Assembly: GCF_001068775.1 (NCBI RefSeq)
Contig: NZ_JWAJ01000081.1
Location: 1-43,245 of the forward strand
From: Streptococcus pseudopneumoniae
GTDB taxonomy: Bacteria; Bacillota; Bacilli; Lactobacillales; Streptococcaceae
Length of the DNA: 43,245 nt
Direction: 5' to 3'
Below are positions 27,946 through 35,754 of the stretch, in pieces (the stretch's first letter is position 1; each line of letters starts with the position of its first letter). The translations under genes and the position numbers were made by a program. The notes below the pieces were generated by a model. It worked only from the letters and a program-made list of their open reading frames with translations, searched no databases and was not told the origin of the DNA.

Positions 27946-27993
27946 ATGAACAAAAAATTACTATCAGGCTTAGGGACTGACCCCAAAAAGTGA
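27946..27993 (+). pseudogene. First codons of a gene cut off by an IS3-type end
   Basis: AAAGGGG lies 5 nt before ATG at 27946. The chain reads MNKKLLSGLG, like the start of a signal peptide, then enters IS3-type terminal sequence and stops at 27991-27993. It follows the LRR fragment by 11 nt, so the two were probably in one operon in the donor. Confidence 0.55.
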
Positions 27994-28083
27994 GAATTTA
28001 ATAAAAACACCCTAGGGCTACCGTCTTCGGTATCCAACCGGAGACAGGTAGTCCAATTTTTGTTGGATTCTTTTTTCATTAGG
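27974..28083 (-). mobile_element. IS3-family (IS150-like) 3' remnant
   Basis: The minus strand reads NEKRIQQKLDYLSPVGYRRR then stop (28018-28080), the typical C-terminus of IS3-family OrfB transposases. It is followed by the terminal sequence ACTTTTTGGGGTCAGTCCC ending at 27974. Only about 110 bp survive, directly abutting the ISL3 right end. Confidence 0.78.
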
Positions 28084-28113
28084 TTCTTCATCAACACTAT
28101 TTGACAAAGAGCC
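28084..28113. mobile_element. Truncated ISL3 right end (30 bp)
   Basis: TTCTTCATCAACACTATTTG through GAGCC is identical to 25938-25967 of the complete element. It is the right boundary of the composite patch. Confidence 0.88.
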
Positions 28114-28148
28114 AAAAGAATCAGGTGATAAACCTGATTCTTTTTTTG
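28114..28148. terminator. Bidirectional terminator between pepC (interrupted) and manN
   Basis: AAAGAATCAGGT, loop GATA, AACCTGATTCTTT, followed by a T-run on the plus strand and preceded by an A-run that serves manN on the minus strand. The IS patch sits at its left edge, so it no longer terminates pepC directly. Confidence 0.85.
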
Positions 28149-28168
28149 TTTGTATATTCTCACCTAGA

Positions 28169-29080
28169 TTACATAATACCGAAGAAACGAGCTGCGATAC
28201 CAACTGCAAAGAGGGCAAGGATGATTGTGATTGGAGATACTTTTTTCTTAAGCAACCACATGCAAAGGAAAGTAAGGAGAAGTCCCATCAATCCTGGAAT
28301 CAATGAGTTCAACTGAGCTTGAAGGCTTTGAGGTTGAACGCTATCCAAGCTCAATCCGCTAAGTGCTTGACCAAGAATACCCTTCAATTCTCCACCTGTA
28401 ACAGGACCTTCTGGGAAGACGATGTAGGCACCTTCTGACAATTGTTTACCTGGAAGGTTGATAGTGAAGTTGATGGATACCCAACGTTGTACCAGAACGG
28501 CAAGGATGAACATACCAAGGATTGAAGCTCCTTTAGTGATGTCTTTCAAGATACCACCTGACATGTCTTTAGTGATTTCAGATCCAGCCTTGTAACCAAA
28601 CTCTTGTGTATACCATAGGAAAGACATACGGATTGCATTCCATCCAAAGAAGAAGAGAAGTGGTCCAACGATATTACCAGTTGCAGCAAGTGATGCACCA
28701 AGGGCACCAAGGATCGGACGTACTGTAAACCAGAAAACTGGGTCACCGATACCAGCAAGAGGCCCCATCATACCGATCTTAACACCTTGGATAGCAGCGT
28801 CATCGATATCAGTACCATTTGCGCGTTCTTCTTCAAGTGCAAGAGTAACCCCCATGATTGGAGCAGCTACGTATGGGTGAGTGTTGAAGAACTCAAGATG
28901 GCGCTCAAGAGCAGCAGCTTGGTCTTCTTTTTTAGTGTAAAGTTTCTTGATAGCTGGGATCAAAGAGTAAGCCCAACCCAAGTTTTGCATACGTTCGTAG
29001 TTCCAAGAACCTTGAAGGAATTGTGAACGCCACCAAACTTTTTGTCGATCTGATTTTGATAATTGAATTTTTTCAGCCAT
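28169..29080 (-). CDS. manN: Mannose-family PTS component IID
   Basis: 303 residues. The IID family start (WWRSQFLQGSWNYERMQNLGWAYSLIPAI) is followed by a C-terminal hydrophobic part. With ManM it forms the membrane channel of the glucose/mannose/glucosamine PTS transporter. AAAGGGG lies before the ATG, which is 14 nt after the manM stop. It is the last gene of manLMN. Confidence 0.96.
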   Translation of the reverse strand: MAEKIQLSKSDRQKVWWRSQFLQGSWNYERMQNLGWAYSLIPAIKKLYTKKEDQAAALERHLEFFNTHPYVAAPIMGVTLALEEERANGTDIDDAAIQGVKIGMMGPLAGIGDPVFWFTVRPILGALGASLAATGNIVGPLLFFFGWNAIRMSFLWYTQEFGYKAGSEITKDMSGGILKDITKGASILGMFILAVLVQRWVSINFTINLPGKQLSEGAYIVFPEGPVTGGELKGILGQALSGLSLDSVQPQSLQAQLNSLIPGLMGLLLTFLCMWLLKKKVSPITIILALFAVGIAARFFGIM

Positions 29081-29094
29081 GATTGTTCCCCTTT

Positions 29095-29907
29095 CTAGTA
29101 GTCTTCTAGGATATCACCGATTGGATCGTTAGAAGTTGCAGCTCCTCCACCACCGTTTCCACCTTGTTTAGAAAGGTTGAGGTAGATGAAGGCAAGGGCA
29201 ACACCGATGACACCAAGGGCAATCAAAGTCAATTGAGAGATTGCTGCAAGAGCAAAACCGATTGCGAAGAATGGCCATACTTCACGAGTAGCCATCATGT
29301 TGATAACCAAAGCGTAACCAACGGCAACAACCATAGCACCACCGACAGCCATACCACCTTTAAGCCATTCTGGCATAAGGTTCAATACGCTTTGAACGGC
29401 TTCAGTTGGCATTGCAAGCAAGAGTGCAGCTGGGATAGCAATACGTAGACCTTGAAGAGCAAGGGCAAAGTAGTGAGCGCGTTCAACAGCTGCAATGTTT
29501 CCTTCTTTAGCAGCAGCATCTGCAGTATGAACCAAACCAACTGAGATTGTACGAACGATCATAGTCAAGAAAAGTCCAGCTACGGCAAGAGGGATTGCAG
29601 TTGCAGTTGCGACTGCGATACCTTCAGTAGTAAAGTTACCACCCTTAATCATGATGATTGCAGCTGCAACAGAGGCAAGAGCCGCGTCAGGAGCTACGGC
29701 AGCTCCGATGTTTGCCCAACCAAGAGCGATCATTTGAAGTGATCCACCAAGCATAACCCCTGCTTCGAGGTTACCAGTTACAAGACCGATGAGGGTACAT
29801 GCGACGATTGGTTGATGAAATTGGAATTGGTCGAGGATACCTTCAAGACCTGCGAAGAAGGCAACAACTACAACCAAGATAGCAGAAATGATTGAAATAT
29901 CTGACAT
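29095..29907 (-). CDS. manM: Mannose-family PTS component IIC
   Basis: 270 residues, highly hydrophobic, with the IIC-Man family start (ISIISAILVVVVAFFAGLEGILDQFQFHQPIVACTLIG-type segment) and a Gly-rich hydrophilic tail. It is the sugar-translocating subunit. A ribosome site (AAAGGA) lies before the ATG, and manL ends 29 nt upstream. Confidence 0.96.
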   Translation of the reverse strand: MSDISIISAILVVVVAFFAGLEGILDQFQFHQPIVACTLIGLVTGNLEAGVMLGGSLQMIALGWANIGAAVAPDAALASVAAAIIMIKGGNFTTEGIAVATATAIPLAVAGLFLTMIVRTISVGLVHTADAAAKEGNIAAVERAHYFALALQGLRIAIPAALLLAMPTEAVQSVLNLMPEWLKGGMAVGGAMVVAVGYALVINMMATREVWPFFAIGFALAAISQLTLIALGVIGVALAFIYLNLSKQGGNGGGGAATSNDPIGDILEDY

Positions 29908-29936
29908 GGTTTTATTCCTTTTCTATTTAATGTAAA

Positions 29937-30926
29937 TTATTGAACGTTAGCTTTGCTAATCAAGTCAAACAAATCTTTTTTAGTGTCGTTTGGTACTTTA
30001 CGTACGTCAAATTCAACACCAAGGTCACGCATTTTTTCAAATGTAGCAACGTCTTCTTTGTCCATTGACAATACGTTGTTGACCATTGTTTTACCGGTTG
30101 AGTGAGCCATTGATCCAACGTTAAGAGTCTTGATTGGCACACCGCCTTCGATAGCACGAAGTGCATCTTGAGGTGTTTCAAATAAGATAAGGGCGTGTGT
30201 TTCACCAAAACGAGGGTCTTTTGCAACTTCAATCAATTTTTGGATTGGAACAACGTTAGCCTTCACTCCGTTTGGAGCTGCTTGTTTGATCAATTCTTTA
30301 CGAAGGTCATCTTTAGCAACGTTATCTGAAGCAACGATGATACGGTTAGCTTTTGAATCTGGTGTCCAAGCAGTTGCTACTTGTCCGTGAAGGAGACGAG
30401 TGTCAAGACGTGCAAGATTGATTTTCAATTTACCGTCTCCGATAACTGTTCCTTCTGGAATAGCGGCTTGGGCAACTGGAGCAGTTGCAGCAGTAGCAAC
30501 TTCCTCAGCTGGATTTAGTTCTTCTGGAAGAGCCTTGATGCCATCTTTGGCTTCTTTAATGATGTTCGCAGCAACTTTAGCCACTCCGGCATTAGCGTCC
30601 ATGAGGCGCTCTGTATATGCTTGGATTAACATCGGTAAGTTAAGTCCTGTGATGATGGCAAATTTACGCTCAGGGTTTTCTCCCATTACGCGGCTAGCTT
30701 GGTTAAATGGAGACCCACTCCAAAGGTCAGCCAAGACTAGAACCTCATCTTCTGCGTCAAATGCAGCCACAGCATTGTTGAACTTGGCGTATAAATCATC
30801 TGGACCTTCGTTTGGCATAAAGGTTACAACTTGAACCTTTTCTTGTTCACCAAAGATCATAGATCCTGACTGATGAATACCCGCGGCAAATTCACCGTGG
30901 CTCGCAATAATGATTCCGATACTCAT
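29937..30926 (-). CDS. manL: Mannose-family PTS component IIAB
   Basis: 329 residues from the ATG at 30926. This is preferred over the ATG at 30935 because AAGGAGG ends one base before that upstream codon and about 10 nt before this one. The IIA domain has His10 (IIIASHGEF), an Ala/Pro/Glu-rich linker covers about 135-160, and the IIB domain has His180 ([15 protein letters not shown]). Phosphate passes from HPr to IIA to IIB to the sugar. ManL also senses glucose in oral streptococci. Candidate CiaR and cre sites lie in its leader. Confidence 0.95.
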   Translation of the reverse strand: MSIGIIIASHGEFAAGIHQSGSMIFGEQEKVQVVTFMPNEGPDDLYAKFNNAVAAFDAEDEVLVLADLWSGSPFNQASRVMGENPERKFAIITGLNLPMLIQAYTERLMDANAGVAKVAANIIKEAKDGIKALPEELNPAEEVATAATAPVAQAAIPEGTVIGDGKLKINLARLDTRLLHGQVATAWTPDSKANRIIVASDNVAKDDLRKELIKQAAPNGVKANVVPIQKLIEVAKDPRFGETHALILFETPQDALRAIEGGVPIKTLNVGSMAHSTGKTMVNNVLSMDKEDVATFEKMRDLGVEFDVRKVPNDTKKDLFDLISKANVQ

Positions 30927-30963
30927 TATTGTCATTCCTCCTTATAAAATGTTTGACTCTTAG

Positions 30964-30980
30964 TTTAAGAAAACTTTAAG
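30964..30980 (+). promoter_or_regulatory. CiaR-type direct repeat in the manLMN leader
   Basis: TTTAAG (30964-30969), AAAAC, TTTAAG (30975-30980): a perfect TTTAAG-N5-TTTAAG. A third CTTAAG follows at 30985-30990. It lies about 35-50 nt downstream of the predicted man start site, a place where a bound regulator would repress. Confidence 0.75.
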
Positions 30981-30991
30981 ACTCCTTAAGT

Positions 30992-31005
30992 ATAAATCGT
31001 TTTCA
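30992..31005 (-). promoter_or_regulatory. cre-like site (CcpA) in the manLMN leader
   Basis: On the minus strand TGAAAACGATTTAT fits TGNAANCGNTTNCA at 12 of 14 positions. It lies about 10-25 nt after the predicted start site. Confidence 0.55.
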
Positions 31006-31020
31006 GAAAAAAAGCAACTA

Positions 31021-31049
31021 ATTATAATAAAGAGTGAAAAAAATCCCAA
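31021..31049 (-). promoter_or_regulatory. manL: Promoter of manLMN
   Basis: Minus strand: -35 TTGGGA (31049-31044), 17-nt spacer, -10 TATAAT (31026-31021). Confidence 0.75.
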
Positions 31050-31300
31050 AGCTCTATCTTTACAGATATTGATATATAAACTTTTTTGTGAAATCGTCTA
31101 TAAAATGGTAAAAAAATTTAATATAAAAAATGGGTGGGCAGAGGTCAATGAATTAACTCACGACTTTCTAGTCCCGGTCCCTGATGTTTCAACAATCCGC
31201 TGTTTGTAGAATTTGTCTAGAAAAATGACGTTTTCTTCACTAGTGCTCTTGGGCGTCTAAAAAATGCCCCAAGTCCAATTAGTTGTCGTATCAAAATGTT

Positions 31301-31405
31301 ATACTCAATGAAAATCAAAGAGCAAACTAGGAAGCTAGCCGCAAGCTGTACTTGAGTACGGTAAGGCGAAGCTGACGTGGTTTGAATTTGATTTTCGAAG
31401 AGTAT
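31301..31405. repeat. BOX element, boxC-boxA form (copy 3)
   Basis: Same ends and orientation as the copies at 11366 and 22165, with boxB absent. It lies just downstream of the adh terminator. Confidence 0.9.
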
Positions 31406-31412
31406 TATTGCT

Positions 31413-31452
31413 AAAAAAACGAGGTGGGATTTTCTGTCCCTACCTCGTTTTG
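31413..31452 (-). terminator. Terminator of the alcohol dehydrogenase gene
   Basis: AAACGAGGT pairs with ACCTCGTTT, with GGGA/TCCC extending the stem. An A-run on the plus strand gives the U-tail on the minus strand. Confidence 0.85.
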
Positions 31453-31468
31453 GCATTTATTATTTATC

Positions 31469-32488
31469 TTAATGAGTAAAGTCTAGAACCATACGACCTT
31501 GGATGGTTCCAGCAGCCATTTCATCAAAGACAGCAATGGCATCTTCGACAGGGCGTTTTTGAACGATTGGTACAACCAGACCTTCAGCACCAAATTGGAA
31601 GGCTTCTTCCAAATCTTTACGTGTTCCAACGAGAGAACCGATGACTTGGATACCGTCAAGAACTGTTTTGACGATGCTAAGATCCATCATTTCAGATGGG
31701 AGACCGACAGCTATTACACGACCGCCTGCACGAACAGAGTCAACTGCTTGGTTAAAGGCAACTTTTGATACAGCTGTTACGACAGCTGAGTGAGCACCAC
31801 CGTTTGTCTTTTCTTTGATAAGGCCTGGGACATCTTCGACTTCAAGACCGTTAATCACGATATCTGCACCAACTTCTTTAGCTAGGGCAAGTTTATCGTT
31901 GTTAATATCTACTGCGATAACGTGAGCGTTGAACACTTTTTTAGCGTATTGAACAGCCAAGTTACCAAGACCTCCAGCACCATAGAGGATAACCCATTGA
32001 CCTGGCTCAACTTTTGCTTCTTTGATAGCCTTGTATGTGGTAACACCGGCACAAGTGATAGAAGAAGCTTGGGCTGGATCGAGACCTTCTGGAACCTTAA
32101 CGGCATAATCTGCAGTTACGATACATTGTTCTGCCATACCACCATCTACTGAGTATCCTGCATTTTTTACGGAACGGCAAAGAGTTTCGCGTCCAGTTGT
32201 ACAGTATTCACACATACCACAGCCTTCAAAGAACCAAGCTACGCTGACACGGTCGCCAACTTTGAGGCTTTTAACATCAGGAGCAACTTCTTTGACGATA
32301 CCGATACCTTCGTGACCGAGAACGCGTCCTGGAACTTTACCAAAGTCACCATGTGCAACGTGGAGGTCAGTGTGGCAGACACCACAGTACTCAACTTCTA
32401 CAAGAGCTTCCCCAGTTTCGAGCGGACGGAGCACTTTTTCTTCAATAGCAACACCAGTGCTTTCTGGATTTACAACAACAGCTTTCAT
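31469..32488 (-). CDS. adhP: Zinc-dependent alcohol dehydrogenase (AdhP type)
   Basis: 339 residues. The catalytic zinc site includes Cys35 (CGVCHTDLH) and His59 (LGHEG). The structural zinc site is Cys90, Cys93, Cys96 and Cys104. GAGGLG begins the NAD-binding Rossmann fold. It interconverts acetaldehyde/ethanol with NADH, disposing of reducing power from fermentation. AAGGAGG lies 7 nt before the ATG. A Rex-like operator overlaps its -10. It lies next to manL on the same strand, as in pneumococcus. Confidence 0.93.
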   Translation of the reverse strand: MKAVVVNPESTGVAIEEKVLRPLETGEALVEVEYCGVCHTDLHVAHGDFGKVPGRVLGHEGIGIVKEVAPDVKSLKVGDRVSVAWFFEGCGMCEYCTTGRETLCRSVKNAGYSVDGGMAEQCIVTADYAVKVPEGLDPAQASSITCAGVTTYKAIKEAKVEPGQWVILYGAGGLGNLAVQYAKKVFNAHVIAVDINNDKLALAKEVGADIVINGLEVEDVPGLIKEKTNGGAHSAVVTAVSKVAFNQAVDSVRAGGRVIAVGLPSEMMDLSIVKTVLDGIQVIGSLVGTRKDLEEAFQFGAEGLVVPIVQKRPVEDAIAVFDEMAAGTIQGRMVLDFTH

Positions 32489-32590
32489 AGCTATCCTCCT
32501 TGATTAGTCGTTGAGGTGCAGAGGAAAAGGGGCTTGGCTTGAAAAGCTTTCAAGTGAAGTCGAATTTGAACTGCCCTCTTTTTTGTCTAT

Positions 32591-32608
32591 ATGTGAATTA
32601 TATCACTA
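32591..32608. promoter_or_regulatory. Rex-like operator over the adhP -10
   Basis: The core GTGA-N6-TCAC fits the Rex consensus TTGTGAAWWWWTTCACAA at 15 of 18 positions. Rex represses fermentation genes when NADH is low, and alcohol dehydrogenases are usual targets. Confidence 0.55.
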
Positions 32609-32625
32609 TATTTAATATAATACAA
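32597..32625 (-). promoter_or_regulatory. adhP: Promoter of adhP
   Basis: Minus strand: -35 TTGTAT (32625-32620), 17-nt spacer, -10 TATAAT (32602-32597). Confidence 0.65.
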
Positions 32626-32800
32626 GGGATTTGATGCAAAAACATATGTAATCGCTTAACCGGTTGATGAGACTGTGAAAATTGAACAATGACATCTGAC
32701 GTCTTATCATAAAATTTCATATAATGAGGAAGTTATTTGGTCTTAAATCTAGGGAGCGAGCTTGCAAACAGATTTTCTAAGGTCCTTCTCTAGGACTTTT

Positions 32801-32809
32801 TGGTATAAT
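32801..32809 (+). promoter_or_regulatory. Extended -10 of the glutamate-cysteine-ligase-like gene
   Basis: TGGTATAAT, with a leader of about 40 nt. No clear -35. Confidence 0.65.
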
Positions 32810-32857
32810 AGAGAGTAATTTGTTTTCTAGTATGAGAAGTTAGAATGAGAGGTATGT

Positions 32858-34135
32858 ATGTCCCCTTCAGTTCAGTTATTAAAAGACCGCTATTTAAAGA
32901 ATATCAAAGAAAATCCAGATCTCTACATCGGTATTGAGTTGGAGTTTCCGATCGTTCATAAGAAAGGCCAACCTACAGATATTGAAGTCAGCAAGGACTT
33001 GATGCATTTTTTGGTTGATGCTCTCAGTCTGAAAGTTGAAAAGGAGGACCAGGATGGAAATCCGATTCAGCTTGTAGAACCGGTGAGTCAAGATCGTATT
33101 TTGTTTGAGGTTTCCTACACAACACTTGAGTTTGCCTTTGGTCGAGCTCGGAATATCCAAGAGATCGAAGGCCGTTTTGAGACTTATATGAAGGTAATCC
33201 AAGAAAAGCTAGGCGAAAAGAATCATGCTATCCAGGGTTGGGGGATTCACCCAAACTGGGATAGCAATGATAATAGACCTGTCGCTTATCCACGATACCA
33301 GATGTTAATGGACTATCTGAAGATGGGCAACAATCAGGAGTCCGTTTCTTTGCATGATTTTCCACAATATGGAGCCTTTATCTGTGGTAGTCAAGTTCAG
33401 TTGGATGTATCGACTGCTAACTACCTACGTGTCATTAATGCATTCACTCAGCTTGAGGCAGCCAAAGCCTACTTGTTTGCCAATTCTCAGTTTTCTGGAG
33501 CAGACTGGGACACCCAGATTTCACGAGATATCTTTTGGGAAGACTCCATGCATGGGATTTATCCAGAGAATGTTGGTGTCAATGCCAGACTCTTCAAAGA
33601 TGAGGATGATTTTTTTGATTATCTAGACCACTCTGCGATTTTTACAGCAGAACGAGATGGGGAAACCTACTATTTTTCTCCGATTCGAGCGAAAGATTAT
33701 CTGTCTACAAGTCAGATTAGGGCTTTTGGGATTAATAGGAAAGAAGTTAGTATAGTTCCAGAGGAAAAAGATTTTTCGAGTCATCGAAGCTACCAGTTTC
33801 AAGACTTGACAACACGAGGGACTGTTGAATTTCGTAGTGTTTGTACACAACCGCTAGACCGAACCTTTGCTTCGGCAGCCTTTCATTTAGGCTTGTTGGT
33901 GAATCTTGACAAGCTTGAAGCTTACCTAGAAACAGCTCCTTTCTTTGAGAGATTTGGTCGTGACTACAAGTCTTTGAGAAGACAATTTTCTAAGAAACAC
34001 CTCACAGATGAAGAAACAGCTGGGATTGTCCAGTTCTCCAAAGACTTGCTAGCTATAGCAGAGCAAGGACTTGAGATGAGAGGTCAGAGTGAAATGACTT
34101 ATTTAGTGCCTTTGAAAGAAGAATTAGACCTATAA
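32858..34135 (+). CDS. Glutamate-cysteine ligase-like enzyme (GCS2/GshA family)
   Basis: 425 residues. IGIELEFPIV (about 24-33), FEVSYTTLEFAFG (about 93-105), GWGIHPNWD and YPRYQMLMDYL mark the ATP-dependent carboxylate-amine ligase family that includes bacterial gamma-glutamylcysteine synthetase. It would join glutamate to cysteine, the first step of glutathione synthesis. It stands alone: no gshB is adjacent and it is not the fused GshF of some streptococci (about 750 residues). It may make gamma-glutamylcysteine only, or use another amine. The gene has its own promoter; a ribosome site (GAGAGG) lies before ATG 32858. Confidence 0.78.
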   Translation: MSPSVQLLKDRYLKNIKENPDLYIGIELEFPIVHKKGQPTDIEVSKDLMHFLVDALSLKVEKEDQDGNPIQLVEPVSQDRILFEVSYTTLEFAFGRARNIQEIEGRFETYMKVIQEKLGEKNHAIQGWGIHPNWDSNDNRPVAYPRYQMLMDYLKMGNNQESVSLHDFPQYGAFICGSQVQLDVSTANYLRVINAFTQLEAAKAYLFANSQFSGADWDTQISRDIFWEDSMHGIYPENVGVNARLFKDEDDFFDYLDHSAIFTAERDGETYYFSPIRAKDYLSTSQIRAFGINRKEVSIVPEEKDFSSHRSYQFQDLTTRGTVEFRSVCTQPLDRTFASAAFHLGLLVNLDKLEAYLETAPFFERFGRDYKSLRRQFSKKHLTDEETAGIVQFSKDLLAIAEQGLEMRGQSEMTYLVPLKEELDL

Positions 34136-34169
34136 TTTTCCTATAAAGGAAGAATTTTCTGAAAAATCA

Positions 34170-34178
34170 TGTTATAAT
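34170..34178 (+). promoter_or_regulatory. thrC: Extended -10 of thrC
   Basis: TGTTATAAT, about 25 nt before the expected ribosome site. No clear -35. Confidence 0.65.
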
Positions 34179-34209
34179 GAATAAGACTATAGATAAAGGA
34201 TAGAGATTT

Positions 34210-35694
34210 ATGACATTAGTTTATCAATCAACGCGTGATGCGAACAATACCGTAACAGCCAGCCAAGCGATTTTGCAAGGTTTGGCAACAGATGGGGGCT
34301 TATTTACTCCAGTTAGCTATCCAAAGGTTGATTTGGATTTTGAAACATTAAAAGACGCTTCTTACCAAGAAGTAGCTAAGCTTGTCTTGTCAGCTTTCTT
34401 GGATGACTTTACAGCAGAAGAGTTGGACTACTGTATCTCCAACGCCTATGACAGCAAGTTTGATACGCCAGTCATTGCTCCTCTTGTGAAACTAGATGGC
34501 CAATACAACTTGGAACTTTTCCACGGTTCAACCATTGCCTTCAAGGATATGGCCTTGTCTATCTTGCCATACTTTATGACGACAGCTGCCAAGAAACATG
34601 GCTTGGAAAACAAGATTGTCATCTTGACAGCGACGTCTGGAGATACTGGTAAAGCTGCCATGGCAGGTTTTGCAGATGTTCCTGGAACTGAAATTATCGT
34701 CTTTTATCCAAAAGACGGTGTCAGCAAAGTGCAAGAGTTGCAAATGACCACGCAAACTGGCGAAAACACCCATGTTATCGCTATTGATGGAAACTTTGAC
34801 GATGCTCAGACAAACGTGAAACACATGTTCAACGATGTGGAGCTTCGTGAAAAATTAGCAGCCAACAAGCTCCAGTTTTCATCAGCTAACTCTATGAATA
34901 TCGGTCGTTTGGTACCACAGATTGTCTATTATGTGTATGCCTACGCTCAGCTTGTTAAAACAGGCGAAATTAATGCAGGTGATAAGGTTAACTTCACCGT
35001 ACCGACAGGAAACTTTGGAAATATCTTGGCTGCCTTTTATGCTAAACAAATTGGTTTGCCAGTTGGTAAATTAATCTGTGCTTCAAATGACAACAATGTT
35101 TTGACAGACTTCTTCAAGACTCGTGTTTATGACAAGAAGCGTGAGTTTAAAGTGACCACTAGCCCATCTATGGATATCTTAGTGTCTTCAAACTTGGAGC
35201 GCTTGATTTTCCACCTTTTGGGTAATGATGCGGTTAAGACAGCTGAACTCATGAATGCTTTGAATAACCAAGGTCAGTATGAATTGACAGATTTTGATGC
35301 AGAGATTCTTGACCTTTTTGCAGCAGAGTATGCGACTGAAGCGGAAACAGCAGCAGAAATCAAGCGTGTTTATCAAACAGATGCCTACATTGAGGATCCA
35401 CATACAGCGGTTGCCTCAGCTGTTTATAAAAAATACCAAGCAGCGACAGGCGATGTGGCTAAGACCGTGATTGCTTCAACAGCTAGTCCTTATAAATTCC
35501 CAGTGGTTGCAGTAGAAGCTGTAACTGGGCAATCAGGTTTGAGCGATTTTGAAGCCTTGGCTCAACTACATGAAATTTCAGGAGTAGCAGTGCCACCAGC
35601 AGTTGATGGCCTCGAAACAGCTCCAGTTCGTCACAAGACAACTGTTGCAGCGGCAGATATGCAGACTGCAGTAGAAACTTATCTAGGACTTTAA
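34210..35694 (+). CDS. thrC: Threonine synthase
   Basis: 494 residues. HGSTIAFKDMALS carries the Lys that binds pyridoxal phosphate, ATSGDTGKAA is the phosphate-binding loop, and TVPTGNFGN follows. It converts O-phospho-homoserine to threonine. AAAGGAT lies before the ATG. It is monocistronic or lightly linked to the MATE gene, since a terminator-like hairpin follows. Confidence 0.96.
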   Translation: MTLVYQSTRDANNTVTASQAILQGLATDGGLFTPVSYPKVDLDFETLKDASYQEVAKLVLSAFLDDFTAEELDYCISNAYDSKFDTPVIAPLVKLDGQYNLELFHGSTIAFKDMALSILPYFMTTAAKKHGLENKIVILTATSGDTGKAAMAGFADVPGTEIIVFYPKDGVSKVQELQMTTQTGENTHVIAIDGNFDDAQTNVKHMFNDVELREKLAANKLQFSSANSMNIGRLVPQIVYYVYAYAQLVKTGEINAGDKVNFTVPTGNFGNILAAFYAKQIGLPVGKLICASNDNNVLTDFFKTRVYDKKREFKVTTSPSMDILVSSNLERLIFHLLGNDAVKTAELMNALNNQGQYELTDFDAEILDLFAAEYATEAETAAEIKRVYQTDAYIEDPHTAVASAVYKKYQAATGDVAKTVIASTASPYKFPVVAVEAVTGQSGLSDFEALAQLHEISGVAVPPAVDGLETAPVRHKTTVAAADMQTAVETYLGL

Positions 35695-35706
35695 AAGAGA
35701 GGAAGT

Positions 35707-35738
35707 AAACTCGGTTGGGAAACTAACTGAGTTTCTTT
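35707..35738 (+). terminator. Terminator after thrC
   Basis: AAACTC (35707-35712) pairs with GAGTTT (35729-35734), extended by GTT/AAC inside, with TTTCTTTTC after. The next ribosome site starts within 10 nt, so it may act as an attenuator. Confidence 0.65.
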
Positions 35739-35754
35739 TCATCAGGAGGAAGGA

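Larger units (their letters stand above)
24488..28113. mobile_element. IS-bounded composite patch at the pepC-manN junction
   Basis: The outer ends are the ISL3 left end (24488) and an ISL3 right end (28113). Outer flanks AAAAGAAC (24480-24487) and AAAAGAAT (28114-28121) match at 7 of 8 positions, the size of an ISL3 target duplication. The inner IS flanks do not match each other. The site is the 5' arm of the pepC/manN terminator. Contents: complete ISL3 element, DUF4230 gene, second ISL3 left end, decayed gene fragments, IS3 remnant, ISL3 right end. Movement as one unit is inference. Confidence 0.6.
30936..31468. other. Intergenic region between manL and the alcohol dehydrogenase
   Basis: It holds, from left to right, the manL leader with a CiaR-type box and a cre-like site, the man promoter (31021-31049), an unassigned stretch with a hairpin CTTGGGC/GCCCCAAG (31248-31273), a BOX element and the adh terminator. 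No credible ORF is seen. Confidence 0.7.
32489..32857. other. Divergent intergenic region between adhP and the glutamate-cysteine-ligase-like gene
   Basis: It holds the adh leader with a 7-bp hairpin CTTGAAA-AGC-TTTCAAG (32538-32554), the adh promoter with the Rex-like site, about 170 nt in which I recognise nothing, and an extended -10 for the plus-strand gene (32801-32809). A terminator-like GGTCC/GGACTTTTT hairpin (32781-32800) lies just before that -10. Confidence 0.65.

Noticed and set aside
30936..30944. manL start at 30935
   Set aside because: The Shine-Dalgarno AAGGAGG ends one base before that ATG; the ATG at 30926 has normal spacing.
31217..31456. 79-codon minus-strand ORF between manL and adhP
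   Set aside because: It runs through the adh terminator and the BOX element and has no ribosome site.
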